This document shows positions 1-11,808 of a stretch of 64,000 nucleotides of DNA, piece after piece. How positions within the stretch are numbered: position 1 is the stretch's first letter; every line of letters starts with the position of its first letter. The notes beneath the pieces were generated by a model. That model saw only the letters and a list, made by a program, of their open reading frames with translations. It was not told the DNA's origin and did not search any database. Both the position numbers and the translations under genes were made by a program. The stretch spans positions 1,240,001-1,304,000 of the forward strand of contig NC_063071.1 of NCBI RefSeq assembly GCF_022605165.1, given 5' to 3'. The stretch comes from Purpureocillium takamizusanense. Taxonomy: Eukaryota > Ascomycota > Sordariomycetes > Hypocreales > Ophiocordycipitaceae.

Positions 1-2604
1 GTATATGCTCTTTGCGGGTCGAGCTTTGCCGGCCCAGAGGTCCTGGAAGGGTTGCATGACGCAGATGAGCCGATTGAGCATCACCCAGAAGGGCTCGACC
101 AGAGTAGCAAACGCCGTGGGGATGTAGTTCTCGAGAAGCTGCAGAACTTCGAACGATTGAGATGGCCGAGCCAGTCCTGGAGAGTCCGGTTAGAAAAAAA
201 AGAAAAGCTTCTTGCAGATATGGATATGGGGGCGCGTTCATGGCGACGAACCGTTTCGTGAGGATTCCGCCGACTTCAATCCTATGATAACAGCGAGGGC
301 GGCCACCATGATGCAGAGAAATATGAAGCCCATTGTACGCGTGAGAGCAAAGGGTCGTATCGGACTGTAGTATGGTTCTGAAGACTTTCCTTCTTTTACC
401 TCGCCGATATTGGCCGGCGCATACTCCAAGCGCAGGGCATAATCCTCGTGCCCCTTCGCTCGAGTGAGCCTGAACCTGTCATTCCGGAAAATCTCGTGCA
501 AGGACTTCCCGTCAGCATTGTCGAGCCTGGAGAATGCATTCAGAGCCTCGTGGCTGTTGCGGAATATGTCGTTTAGTCGCGAGATTGAGTTTGGGTTCGC
601 CCGAAGATGGCACGGCTCCTTGCGACAGAGCCACAGCAGCACGAACGTGAGAATGGCGCACGCCGCGAGAAGCGCTTCGACGGCGGCGGAGAAGGGTCTG
701 CTGACAATGATGCCGGCTAGGGGATAGGTGGAAGTGGCGCTTCGATCGTCAAAGTCGGTCGTGTTGACGAGCAGCCGGCTCACAGTGGCTGAGAACAAGT
801 ATTTCAAGGCGCGATCAAACGCCAAGTGCAAGGCTTTTGGGTCGGCCAAATCGTTCAGGGAATAATTCCGGCCAGCTAGCGCGTAGCCGATAGCTGGATC
901 CGGGAACTGCGTCAGGTTATAATGTTCCAGCCTTGGACTCTGCTCGACGACGATCTTGTAAGGCTCATCTCTCTCCCTCGCTTCAGCCCCTTGATCCATG
1001 CCGTTGGCCACAAGGTAGTCAAATGCCGTCGCGTTGAACTCCTTTTCCGTCAATACGGTCCTCTCAGTCAAATTTTGAAAAGAATTTGGATCCGCAAGCT
1101 TGGTCTGGGAGTTGATGGTGACCCTGACGTCTTGCTTGTAGTAATGGCTCTGACAATAAAGGGCGGTGATATTGGATTCGCGGCCAGGTACCGGCTTCTG
1201 TGGCGACCTTGTCCAAAGAAGAAGAAACTGGTGGACAGTATCGGTCGTGTTCGGGCAGTCGGGACCTGCCAGGAAGTAACTCGAATAGGCGCTCCCCCAG
1301 TATCCGATGAACTGCATCTGAACACGATACTCGTCGTCAAAGAGAATGACGGAGGCGTTACACCCTTGCCCGTTCAAGAAGTCAGCCACGCTCAGTTGTC
1401 TCGATCGGAAAGATGTCTCTGCGGGCCAACAGTCTAGCTCTGCAGTCAGCTTTGTTGTTGTTGCAGTCCAATTCCTGGTGGAGCCGTTCGGTGCAGGATC
1501 ATTGTCGACATAAAACGGCAGGAGAGCGTATTCCGGCGTTGTAAACTTGGGCGCTGTCCCATTCAGCCACCCCATGGAGTATCCAATCATCAGGGCCTTG
1601 GGATCTATCCTGTCCGCTTGTTCAGCCAGAGGCAAGAGCGTTGACCTGTTGACGATGGTCATGGGACTCGTCCGATGCACGACACCGGTACCGAGGATGG
1701 CGCTCTGCAGCGGCGTGATGACCCAGAAGACGAGCATCATGATGGTTCCCGACAGAAACACCGGCCAGTGTCTAAGAACCACAAAGCGTTAGCTCAACCA
1801 ACAGCCCGCAAGGCCAAGCGCGACGACAGCATCATCCACATGAAGCCAAAGCCCCGTACCGGCCCGAACATGAACCTTGACCGAGACGCAAGCAAAGCCA
1901 ACAACACATGACAGAACATCACGCACCTCTTCTTCGCCGCCTTCAGCGGCACAAACGCCAGAAACTCGACCGGATAATCCAGCAGCAGCGAGTCCTCGCC
2001 CCGCGCGCCGTCGGGCCTGCTGAGCTCGAACCACGGCTGCATGCGCTTGACGTCGAGGTCGACCCAGTTCCAGACGAGGCTGTACACGGCGGCGGCCACG
2101 TTGGGCACGTACTGGTACGCGAACATGGCGGCGGCGGGGATGTCGTCCTGCGTGGGGGCCAGGGCGAGCCCGCCGCGGGCCGCGCTGCGCTGCGCGAGCG
2201 TCTCGATGCCCGCGGCGACGAGCAGCGAGAGGAGCGCCAGGGACAGCAGGACGGGCGTCGTCATGGAGAAGGGCTTCCAGCCTTGGTCGTCGATGCCTGT
2301 GCGAAAGGAGTGCCGTGAGCGGTGTGGACGAAGATGAGGGAGGTGATGTGGTGTAAGGATGTGAGGGGAGGTAAGGCATACCGTCTCCGTCGTGAATCCA
2401 CGCCGGGCAGAAGCGCCTCCTCTTCATCGGCCGGGCCACACCGCCCCCCCTCTCGCCATTCGTGAGGTCGACGTCTCGAAATTCGTACGTGAAGCCCTCA
2501 GGGCTATGCTCGTGTCGTCGCCTCTCCGCCCTGTCCTCGCGGCGTGGCGTCTCAGCCGTGGCTCTGTTGTCCGCGTAGCCTTGCCGGTAATCCCCCATCG
2601 TCAT
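1..2604 (-). CDS. DUF3433 multi-pass membrane protein, 3' part cut by window edge
   Basis: Four exons are visible: 2604-2382, 2296-1927, 1771-252 and 176 to beyond position 1. Introns use GTATGC, GTGCGT and GTTCGT donors, and reading phase is kept across all three joints. About 760 residues are present. After a charged N-terminus come a membrane segment (PVLLSLALLSLLVAAG), a conserved block ending LLLDYPVEFLAFVPL, and a second membrane segment (FLSGTIMMLVFWVITP). A loop with many N-glycosylation sequons follows, then two more membrane segments. The last exon starts the second conserved block (LLENYIPTAFATLVEPFW). This double arrangement is typical of the fungal DUF3433 family, whose members usually exceed 1000 residues, so the missing end lies left of the window. 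Function is unknown; some relatives are mislabelled in databases as purine-biosynthesis enzymes. The family call is from recognition of these blocks. Confidence 0.82.
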
Positions 2605-3009
2605 GTCGTTACAACGTCGTCCGCCGCCGGCCCATGCAAAGAGAGGAAACCTTCCTCCCTAAGAAGCCCAAGGCCCCGGGGGGATGATTTGTGTCCCGAC
2701 GGAGGTGGACGGAACTAACCCTCCCCACGGGCGGCTAGAGATGCCGAAGCACTCACGGAGTAGAAGACGAGAAGAGAAAGAGGGGAAGAGAAGAGCCGAG
2801 AGCAAGAGAGGAGAGGGAGCAAGAAGAAGGTAAGAGAAGTGAGCGAACGAGCCCCCAGGCACAAGGAAGCGAAAGTGAAAGTGGAAGGGGAACAAACGCA
2901 GGGTATCATTCCCACGCCAGATGCCGGCGCCCTGTCCCGTCTATAACACAACACAACACAACCCTCACTCCATCCATCTGTATGTATCCGAGTGCTCTCT
3001 TCCCTCCCT

Positions 3010-3034
3010 CACACACACACACACACACACACAC
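3010..3034. repeat. (CA)12 microsatellite
   Basis: Uninterrupted CA dinucleotide run upstream of the DUF3433 gene. Confidence 0.97.
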
Positions 3035-4184
3035 TGTAACTGTCCGTGTGTCCACCAACACCACCACCGCATCACACCCCGGCAACAGCAGCACCAGCGG
3101 CGGACATCCTTCCAGCCTCATCATCTCATCTGCAAGCCCCCCGAAAAGCCTCCTCCTCCTCGTCGCACGACCGAGCCAACACTTCTGCAGCCCGCCGCAC
3201 TAACAGCCCAGCGCCTTATCACCCCGCGCAGCACGCTAAGGCACCGCTCCCGCTCCGCGTTGGCCGGGGCCCCCGCGCGTTGTCGTCGGCGGCGAAGATG
3301 CGGCACGACGACGGAGGACTGAAACGCTCCGTGGTGGTCGCCGCTCCAGGGTTCATGGGGCGGCTTTCTTTAAGCGCCCGCTGATCGAGCGCATGCATGG
3401 GGGGGGATTTTAGATCTTTTACTTGGCCCCACACCGCCACAACCACAGAAGTTAGAACCAACAACAGCACCACCACGATGGCTTTCCACCCTGCAGAAAA
3501 GGTAGCCGGGCAGATAGGCAGGTATAGTATAGGTAGCAGGCAGGGAGAGAGAGTTACGACGAAGCGCCCCCAGGCCAAGCTGCAGTCATGTACTACATAA
3601 GTTATGACTTGAAATACTCCGGCCGAGACATTGGACAAAAAGAAACCGTTCAGCTTCCCGGCCTTTTCTCTGTGTAATCGATTGAAACCGGCCGTCGCGT
3701 CACGTATCACAACATGCTGCTGAGCCCACGTATAACTCAACCACGTCAACTCCGTCAACTAGTTCTTACCTCGTACATTCATACATACATACATACCAAG
3801 AAACACCAAAAATAAAAACCCTCCAACAGAAAAAACAAGAAGCAACTCATTACCGCTGCTGCCGCCCGCCGCCCGCCCACCGCCGTCGGCATTCCCCAAG
3901 CAAGGAAGTAAAAGCGAACGAGTGAAGCAAGCGCTTGCCTGAATAACTACCTAACTTAGTCGCTACAACCCTACCTTCAACCCTACTAGGTACCTTAGTA
4001 CCTACTAACCTACCATCATCCATGGCCGCCCGCCCCGTCATCGTCATCCATCGTCAAAGCGTAGTGCCATGCAGGTCCAACAGCAGCACCAGCAAGTCCA
4101 CATACTAATAATGAACGGACCAAGGAGAAACGACAAGGAGGAGGGGCGGGCCCCTGCATTGGCATCGGCACGCACGCACTGCAG

Positions 4185-4211
4185 CCACCACCACCACCAC
4201 CACCACCACCA
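4185..4211. repeat. (CCA)9 microsatellite
   Basis: Nine perfect CCA units in non-coding sequence. Confidence 0.97.
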
Positions 4212-5073
4212 GCGCGCTTATTAGCGCCGGCGGCTATTTCGTCAATCAACTCTTCAGCCTCCCTCACCTTTCCCCAAGAGACGCGCTCAATGCTTTTTTC
4301 TTCTTCATTTGTACCACGGTACTTGCTACTACGTCGTACTTCCCATCACCAACACAGCGTCTCTTCGCGTCGCCCCCTCTGTCGCACAACCACGCCACGG
4401 CTGCCATGCCCGCGACGGTCCGGCGTGTCAGGTATATATGTACGGAGTAGCACGTCGTACGTGGTAGCAAACTTTCTACACAGCAAGGCACACAAGGCAG
4501 ACCAGAGAAAAAGACTGCCTTTGAAAGCTCTGTTGTGCGTTACCCTCTCGCATGGTCATTCTCAGACGACGTGCTTTATACAGCGCGACCACTGCAAACG
4601 AATACGTGTCGCTCAAGAGTCGATTCTGTGCCACAGCGGACAAGGACGGGCCTGGCCGTTATCGTTTATTGGTACACTCATACGAAGAGTCTCAAGCCGA
4701 ATACACGCCGCCGCCGCCATATTTCTCCCGTCAGGCGCTGTCAACGGCCAGGCGACACGCGCGCAGACGCAAAGCAAAACGGGTAAGAGAAAACAAACAA
4801 GACCGGCTAGGACGGCATATTATGCTGCTTGTCATCGCGCCGATAAAATACCCTTTAGTTGCCTTCCGGCCGCAGCCGCGCCGACAACGAGCGGCTCGGC
4901 TCTCTGGCCGTCGAGACGCCCCCAACGCCATGTGTGCGAGTTATTGTACTAAATGTGTAATGAGTCTCCGCCTCACTCTGTCCCCCGTCTCTCGTCAGCA
5001 CAGCCTCTGGTGTGCGGAAAAGAAACCGTCATGCCGTCGTGGTGCGTGTACACGGCTTGTGGCCGCCGTCCCG

Positions 5074-6794
5074 TCAAATCTCAATCGTCTTCATCGAGTC
5101 GTCAACCACCACGGGCTGCTTGCCGTTCGCCTTGCTGCTCAATGGCGCCTCGTTCTCTTTGTCCTTGTCCTTGAGCAGGTCTGACTCGGATCGCGCCATT
5201 GTCGAGATGCGAAGCGGGTTTTTGCCCTCCTCGCTGCCCCTCGGCGTCTCCACCTCCACCAGCTGGCTGGGCTCGATCTCGGCGCTCGGCACCTCGGGGA
5301 TCGTCGACTCCTCTGTTACCCTACTCAGAGGCGCCTTGCCCTTCATGGGCCGCATCGGGCTGACCAGCGGCGACGATCCGTTGAGGCGCTGCATAGACCG
5401 TCCGCGCACATCTCCGTTGGCCTCGACCGGGCTCGCGTACGGCGACGCCGACCGCGAGCCGCGAGGTGAGTCGCCCTGGGGCCGCCCCATCGAGGCCCGC
5501 TTGGCCGCACGCCGGCCGTACTTTTGGTCCATCCTCCATCGCAAGATGTTGAAGTAGGCGGGCTCGATGCGCGTCTCCTTAAACTCCCTGAGCTTGAGCT
5601 CGTTGGTGTCCTCGTCCACGAACCACTTTCCACTGTTGAGGTCATCGGCGATGAGGGCGAGGAAGGCGGCCCAAGATCGGGCCACCACGTACTTGGTGTC
5701 GAAGTCTCGGCCAAAGAGGATGATCTGGCCCCAGCGGCCGCCGGGTCCGGGAGCCAGGTCGACGGCCAGGTTGTTGCCGCCCCAGTCGCGGACCAGCGGA
5801 ATCCAGCCCACATGCGCGTACGCCTTCTGGACGGCGTGGGGAGGGACGCAGTCTTGACGAGAGAGCAGGTTCTGCCGCCACTCGTCCGGGTTCCCGCCAG
5901 ACGACGAGGAAGACGGCCGTTGTTTTGATGATGAGGCCTCGTTGCTACCCCCGAATGCCTTGGACGGCGTCGTAGGCTTGGCGCCGGCGCCATCCAGCAA
6001 AAATTGATGGTTGACTTTCCTCCATGTCTCCCATTCCTGCACAATCTCTTCGCAGTCCATGAGCATTGAGCCGAAGATGATACCCGTGGGGATGCCACCG
6101 CGTTCCTGGCCATCGTGAATCATGAGAGAGTCGCGCACATCCTGAGGGAGGGAGCAGTCCAGCTGGTGCTCCAGGTCGTTGAGGTCGTTGACGGTGGCGC
6201 CTTCGCCGAGCTGGTCCCACAGCTCCGTGTAGTTCTCCTCCGCCCACGCGTCTATCCTCTTCCACGAGTGGCTGACAGGCGGCGCCGGGGGGAGGCCGTC
6301 CTGGAAGGATTGCATCTGGACGTCGCCAGGGCTCTGCACCTCGAAGCCGTCGGATTGTCGTGCCGACATGGAGCGCATGCCAGGCGAGTAAGGGTCGTTA
6401 GACGAGCTTCTCGCGCCATTCGCGTTTCCGGGCGAGGAACGACCGGCGTCGTCGAAGTAAGGGGAGCTGACATCGGCGCGGGAGTCGGACGCGGTGGCTA
6501 CGCCGGTGAGAATGCCGTTGCGGCCGTTGTGTAGCGGGACGTGGCGTCCGGTTCTGTGAGGCGAGTCGTATGATGAATCTGTATCCCCTGCGAGTCAGCT
6601 TCTCTCCATGGCAGTCGGGCGGCGCGGACGCCGTGAGGTTGCTACTCACGTCTATCGTAACTGGTCATGGTATGCCAAAAGGACCGCAGGGCGGCACCGA
6701 AGCTGCGAATGCATGGTCAGCACAGCGATGGACGCGACGAGCCAAAGTCAATGGGCGCGTCAAGCAGCGAAACAACGCACCCAGAGTTTGCCAT
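5074..6794 (-). CDS. smi1: Smi1/Knr4 cell wall assembly regulator (SUKH domain)
   Basis: Three exons: 6794-6781 (14 nt, five codons), 6702-6650 and 6578-5074, giving 523 residues. The intron-1 acceptor follows a CTGAC branch site. Exon 2 restores the conserved start (GFGAALRSFWHTMTSYDR), which is why I prefer this start to ATGs further inside. A Ser/Pro-rich N-terminus leads into the globular SMI1/KNR4 domain at about residues 110-300 (SWKRIDAWAEENYTELW, DCSLPQDVRDSLMIHDGQ, WIPLVRDWGGNNLAVDLAPG). The C-terminal tail is long and disordered. In yeast this family links beta-1,3-glucan synthesis, the Slt2 cell-integrity pathway and calcineurin signalling at polarised growth sites. No close gene partner; the upstream region is 5 kb of repeat-rich DNA. 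Confidence 0.95.
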
Positions 6795-6885
6795 GGTCGC
6801 TGTAGCGGCAGCGGCCGGGCCAAGTTGGCGACAGACAGGCTGATGGGAACGGCTTGTTCAAGGCAGTGGCGTCACGGAAAGGGGG

Positions 6886-6912
<27 letters not shown>
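6886..6912. repeat. (CGT)9 microsatellite in smi1 leader
   Basis: Nine CGT units about 90 bp upstream of the smi1 start codon, so probably inside the 5' untranslated leader, where the transcript would read ACG repeats. Confidence 0.95.
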
Positions 6913-6917
<5 letters not shown>

Positions 6918-7299
6918 CGTTCAGGAAAATGCCACAGCAGGCAGGTGGGCGACCGGGCGGGCAGGCAGGCAGGTAGGCCAGGCTTGCAGCGGCAGCAGTG
7001 CCTCCGAGCAGCAACTGGCAGGCGGAAGCAGGGGGGGCCTCTCTTATCGCAGGGGGTGTGCGGAATGGCGTCCAAGGGGTCGCGACGAGTCCAAGCACGA
7101 GGGCGGGTGGGGGAAGGGGAAGGGGGAAAAGACGAGTCCGTTGCAGAAGAAGAGTGAGAGTCGCAGGCCAAAGGAAGGCGTGTCGCCGACGTAGTGATTG
7201 ACAGCGGGAGATGGGAAACGAAGGACGAAGGTGGTAGTAGCGAGTGCAAGTTGCAAAAATGAAACGTGGGAGCGAGCGAGCGAGCGGCAGATTGGGGTG

Positions 7300-7344
7300 G
7301 TGTGTGTGCGTGTGCGTGAGTGTGTGCGTGTGTGCGCGCGCGCG
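7300..7344. repeat. Alternating GT/GC tract (Z-DNA-prone)
   Basis: 45 bp of almost perfect purine-pyrimidine alternation (GTGTGC then GCGCGC) with a single break at 7319, about 500 bp upstream of the smi1 start. Confidence 0.9.
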
Positions 7345-8677
7345 AATGTGGTGCGTGGAGTGGACGGACGAACGGCGGAGGGATCAAGTGGAGGAGGGAG
7401 AGGAGGAGGTAGTGAAGTGGCCCTGGGGTGGCGGCGGCGGATGGATTGGATGGAGTTGGTTCGCGCCCACGACAGGCGGCGGAGATGCGCAGCCCAGGCG
7501 GGTGCTGGCTGGCCCGCTGGCTGGCACTGGTAGGTACTGGCACTGGTAAGTACTGGCGCTGGCACCGGCTGCCGCTGGTCGTTCATCAGGGGCAGGCAGC
7601 CCGGCCCAGGCTTCAGTCCAATGTTTGACGGCGGCGGGTGCAGGTGGGCGGGCGACTGTGGGCGGCGGGCAGGGGATCGCAGGCACGCAGGTGATTAGCG
7701 TCCAGGGCGCCTGGGCACCACTAGAATCGGAGTTTGGCAATGGATTGGATGGCCTGGACGGCGGGTCGGGTGGCGGTACTTTCGAGTTTGGTGGCCAAGG
7801 CACTGCCCTGGGCAGAGATGCCTGTACCTGACCCGAACCGACTTGGCATCCATGATGGAGTGGAGCAGGTGGTCCTGCCGAAGCCAAGTACGAAGTAGCA
7901 CTAGGTAGGTACCACCTCACGGGCGGCCCCTGCCACCCCACTGGAAGTACCTTGCCCCTGCCCACGAGTCGCTACCCGCCCGTCTGCCCGCCCGGCCTGC
8001 TCTGTCCTGCTTGCCCTGCGCGCGGGCAGTTCCAAAGTTGGCCGCGGAGGGCGGCAGGGCACAGGCCTCACGTCGAGTAAGTGCCTGCCTTGCCCGCTCA
8101 TGGCCGTGCCGGCGGGCGCGACGGGGTTCCCCGGCGGTTCCAATTTAGAGCCCGTTGGGCCCTCGTGGAGGTTGTTGCTGCTTACTAGTAGCACTTGTGA
8201 GTACCTCTGCCAGGCAGTACCTGTAGTATGGACGCCTGAGGCATCGTCTACGCGCCGGGCCTGTCTGCCCCAAGGGAGGGAAACCTCTCCCCTTGGACTG
8301 TCCAGCCAGCTGAGCCGGCGATTCACCTTGAATGCTCCGAGCATGTCACTTCTCCAGCCGGCGAGGTGCGGGACATGGGGGGGGGGGCCCGCAGACAGGA
8401 AAAGGAAACGGGCGGAGGGGCAAGCAAGCGCACGCCTCATCGGGCCCAAAGCTTAATAAATATGTACCCGAGGCTGTTGCTCGGACCACGACGACGACGA
8501 CGACAAACGCGGATCGCAGCAGCGCATGGGGGAGATGGGTTCCCAGACAATGCTATTCATACGCAGTATATCGTACCCCCCTGCATCTCTATCGGCATCT
8601 CCCGTGAGACAGAAGAAAAAAAATAAAACAAGGAGAAGCCAGAGGCAGCGAAACGCGAAACCTGCGCGCGCGCCGCC

Positions 8678-8701
8678 CAGCAGCAGCAGCAGCAGCAGCA
8701 G
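8678..8701. repeat. (CAG)8 microsatellite
   Basis: Eight perfect CAG units in the gene-poor interval; no supported reading frame uses them. Confidence 0.95.
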
Positions 8702-10405
8702 GCAGGAGAGAAACGGGACGGGAGCGGGCGTCGCCTGCCCTGTCTGTGCATGTTGAGAGCCAAGCACCTCCAAGCAGGGGCACCCCTCCCCCGTCGCCCA
8801 TCAGTTCTGACGTCGTGCGCGCGCGCGTGGTAGGGGAAGAGGCAGATTATGGGAGAGATGAGATGAGACTGATGATGAGAGGGCCGGTCGGCCACGGGCG
8901 CATCAAACAAACGGTCCATGGCCCCCCCCCCTTTTACCTTCTTTACCTTACCCCCACCATCCGCCGCAACACCCGGACCCCGAGGTGGTAATCTGTCTGC
9001 GACGACGACGACAACGGCGACGATGCCCAGGCGAGCTGGACATGACATGATGAGCAGTCCTTGAAAAAAACTGGACAGCCGACGGCTCACGGTACTGGCA
9101 GTCTGGCAGGCAGGGTCCACCACCACTACTACTACCACCGCCAACAGCACCAGCAAGAGCAGCAATGGCCGCATGTCAACGAGAGGGCGAGCGAGTCGGC
9201 CTGCCCGGCACGGGCTTGTCCGGCGCATGCAGGTACTGCCGCGAGTCGAGGCGGCGGCGGCGGTGGGTGGCGGTCCATGATGCATGCATCTGACTCTCTG
9301 ACGCGTGGAATGGCACAGAGATCCCGCCCGGTGAGCCGGCCAGCCTATTTCTATCTGCTTGCCTGCCTGCTTGCCTGCCTGTCTGTCCCTGCCTGGCTGT
9401 TGCCATCAATTAAGCGCACATTGGATTGCCTGCGTAGCTGGCTGGTGGGCAGCACAAGCCTCTGGGAAAAAAGGGGGGTCGCGATCTATTGAAAGAGAAA
9501 AAAACTCAATTACGGACGGGGAAGGGAGGGCACTTCAGACATGGTACTAGTATTACGGATCGACCTGATGGGTCGCCCCATTTGCCGCACTGGGTCGCGT
9601 ACCCTACTACTACGAGCGGGTACTTACTACCACTACTAGGTACGAAGCAGGTAAGTAGGTATAAGCCAGGACATCAGGACTGGGCCAGACACGTAGTTAC
9701 AGCAGGCACAGCTGGGCCGGGATCATGTCCATCTATTTCTCCTTCTCCACTGCCATGGGAACATGAGAGCGGCGGATCTCAGCCTCCTCCGTTGGCCGCC
9801 ATCCTTGCCCACTCTGCTGCGTGATGTCAGCAATTTCGTCGTATTAGGGAGGCTCCGAGGCCTGCTGATGAGCGCGCATGAGAGTTGGTTGCCGGAGAGA
9901 AAGGCTCCCTCCCGTCCTCGGTGATTTCATTGCGTGCGCGGCTGCGGGGATCGATGGATGCTCTGATGAGGACGTAATGCGAGCTGCCAGGTAGTTATAC
10001 ATGCGCCCCCTGATGAAGGTGCCCTGCCCCGTGGAGGGGGGAGGATCGCGGCAGGCACAGCAGCGCTTCCATCAGATCCATGGAACAATCCTCCACGCTT
10101 CGATACGATAAGTGCATACCGGGGAATCGCGACGCAACAATCCTACCCTTCTTCGCTCGGAGGGCTCTTGCAGTTCCAGGATCCAGGTACCAGGTCCCTC
10201 TCTTAGTACCCCCTCCTCCCCCTCGCCTCGCTCGGCGCGAAACCCCAGCGCCACAGGGCCCAAGCACCAGCAGCAGCCAGGAAGCCGCCAACAACTGCAA
10301 CGCCACAAGCGCGTGCTGCCCCTGAGCATCATTCCCCCGCCCGATCCAAGAGAAGGTAGAAACAAACTGCGCCGCGGCGTTAAACTCTCCAGGATCGCGC
10401 TGAAT

Positions 10406-10425
10406 CCCCCCCCCCCCTCCCCCCC
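10406..10425. repeat. Interrupted poly-C tract
   Basis: Twelve C, one T, then seven C in non-coding DNA. Confidence 0.95.
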
Positions 10426-11808
10426 TATCCGCCCGCCATACATACATACCTTTAACTACTGCTTGGCTCGACGGTCGCGCTGCTACAGGTCCTGTCGATT
10501 GTCGAGTGTCAATTTTCCCACAATGGGCCCATTCCACGAATTGGCCAAGAGTCCCAAGGCCAGGCAGGACAGGACTCTTCACCCAGCCAAGAAACCAAGC
10601 AAAGCATTCCCAAAATAGCCATCAAATATGCTTAAATACGTGCGTATACGTCGTATACTGTGGGCAGGTAGGTCGGTAGGTACTAAGGTACTATAGGCAC
10701 GAAGCATTTCATCACCGCCCCGGAAATCTGTATTCCACCGCCTCGTATAGCACATCACCACGCTCGTACGAGGCTGATGTTCGCAATGCAAGGCACACAA
10801 CCACCTCATACGTGAAGGGGGCTGGCCGGTGGGTAAGACAAAAGGGTAAAAAAGTCAATGTTACTTTTGCTGGCTCGCCTTGTCACTGCGGCTTCTGCCT
10901 GGTAAGATCATCACCATTCCCTGTTCAAGTGGCATCGTCTACCGTAGAACGGTTATGTCGTCATCGCAGGGGACTTTACAGTCCGCCAGCCACTCGCACA
11001 GAAAAGCCCGCCGCAATTGCCTTGCCAGTCCATCCAGTCAGCGGGCATCGAAGCCCCCGGAGAACCAGGGGACTCGAGTCACTCGACCACGGACGGGGCC
11101 GATACGAGACAGGTCAAGAAAAGAAAGCAATTCGAAATACACAGACACAGACACTCACCCTCACACAGAAACAGAAACAAAAAAGAAAAGAAAAACAAGG
11201 GACCCTGGCTGGGCCTTGGCTCGTCCGCGTCTCTTCATCCAGACGTACTGGTTCAAGTCACGCCAGCAGCCAGCCTCTTGTTCGTGCCTCGCGACACAAA
11301 CCACACCCACGACGACATGGCGACGTCACCCGCCCCGCCCTGCGAACTGAAACATCGCACTCCCGTGTCGCGTCGTGCCGTGTCGCGAGTGAGGAATGAG
11401 TGTAGTTTGTAGATGCAGACCAACGATCGACGATAGACGTCATGCGACGTCATGGGATGGTGCAGAACAGCACATCTTCGTCACTGGTCTCTATGCAGTT
11501 GTTGTCGTCGAGAGAGAGCGCCTGCGAGGTCGCCAAACAGCGTTGCGCGCAGATTGATACGTTCTACTTCGTACATGCTCTGCTGGCGACCTGCAGGGCG
11601 TACTCTGTCGCTCATGTTCACGCCAGACTAAATTCATCTGAATGTTGTTACAGAACAGCGCACGGGGTAACCGACGCACATCCCCGCTCTCGACGTTGCA
11701 CAACTGCAAGCATAGTCTACCGAATTTCTCGGCATACTTGTCCGCGCAATGCGGCCCGCGACTCCGCCTCAGTCTCCCAGGGCTAACCTCGCCCACCTCG
11801 TATCCCCT

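Larger units (their letters stand above)
2605..5073. other. Intergenic region upstream of DUF3433 gene and downstream of smi1
   Basis: No convincing gene. It holds a purine-rich stretch near 2760-2890 (CT-rich on the transcribed strand, likely leader of the DUF3433 gene), a (CA)12 tract at 3010-3034, a (CCA)9 tract at 4185-4211, a cluster of TAGGTACC-type words at 3946-4015 and one TACGGAGTA palindrome at 4441. Open frames here are compositional and match no family I know. Confidence 0.6.
6795..11808. other. 5-kb gene-poor region between smi1 and sec8
   Basis: No gene I can support. It holds the smi1 leader and promoter (a (CGT)9 tract at 6886-6912, an alternating purine-pyrimidine tract at 7300-7344), a (CAG)8 tract at 8678-8701, an interrupted poly-C at 10406-10425, and clusters of GGTAGGTAC-type words near 7900, 9600-9665 and 10660-10695. 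Open frames on both strands are low-complexity (Arg/Pro/Ser or poly-Asp) and overlap one another, as expected of GC-rich non-coding DNA. Confidence 0.6.

Noticed and set aside
3219..3758. 179-codon minus-strand frame with a hydrophobic stretch
   Set aside because: One hydrophobic segment in otherwise random composition, no homology I recognise, and a repeat-rich setting.
6872..7543. 223-codon frame ending in poly-Asp
   Set aside because: The poly-Asp is the (CGT)9 array read antisense; the rest is Arg/Pro/Ser filler overlapped by frames on both strands.
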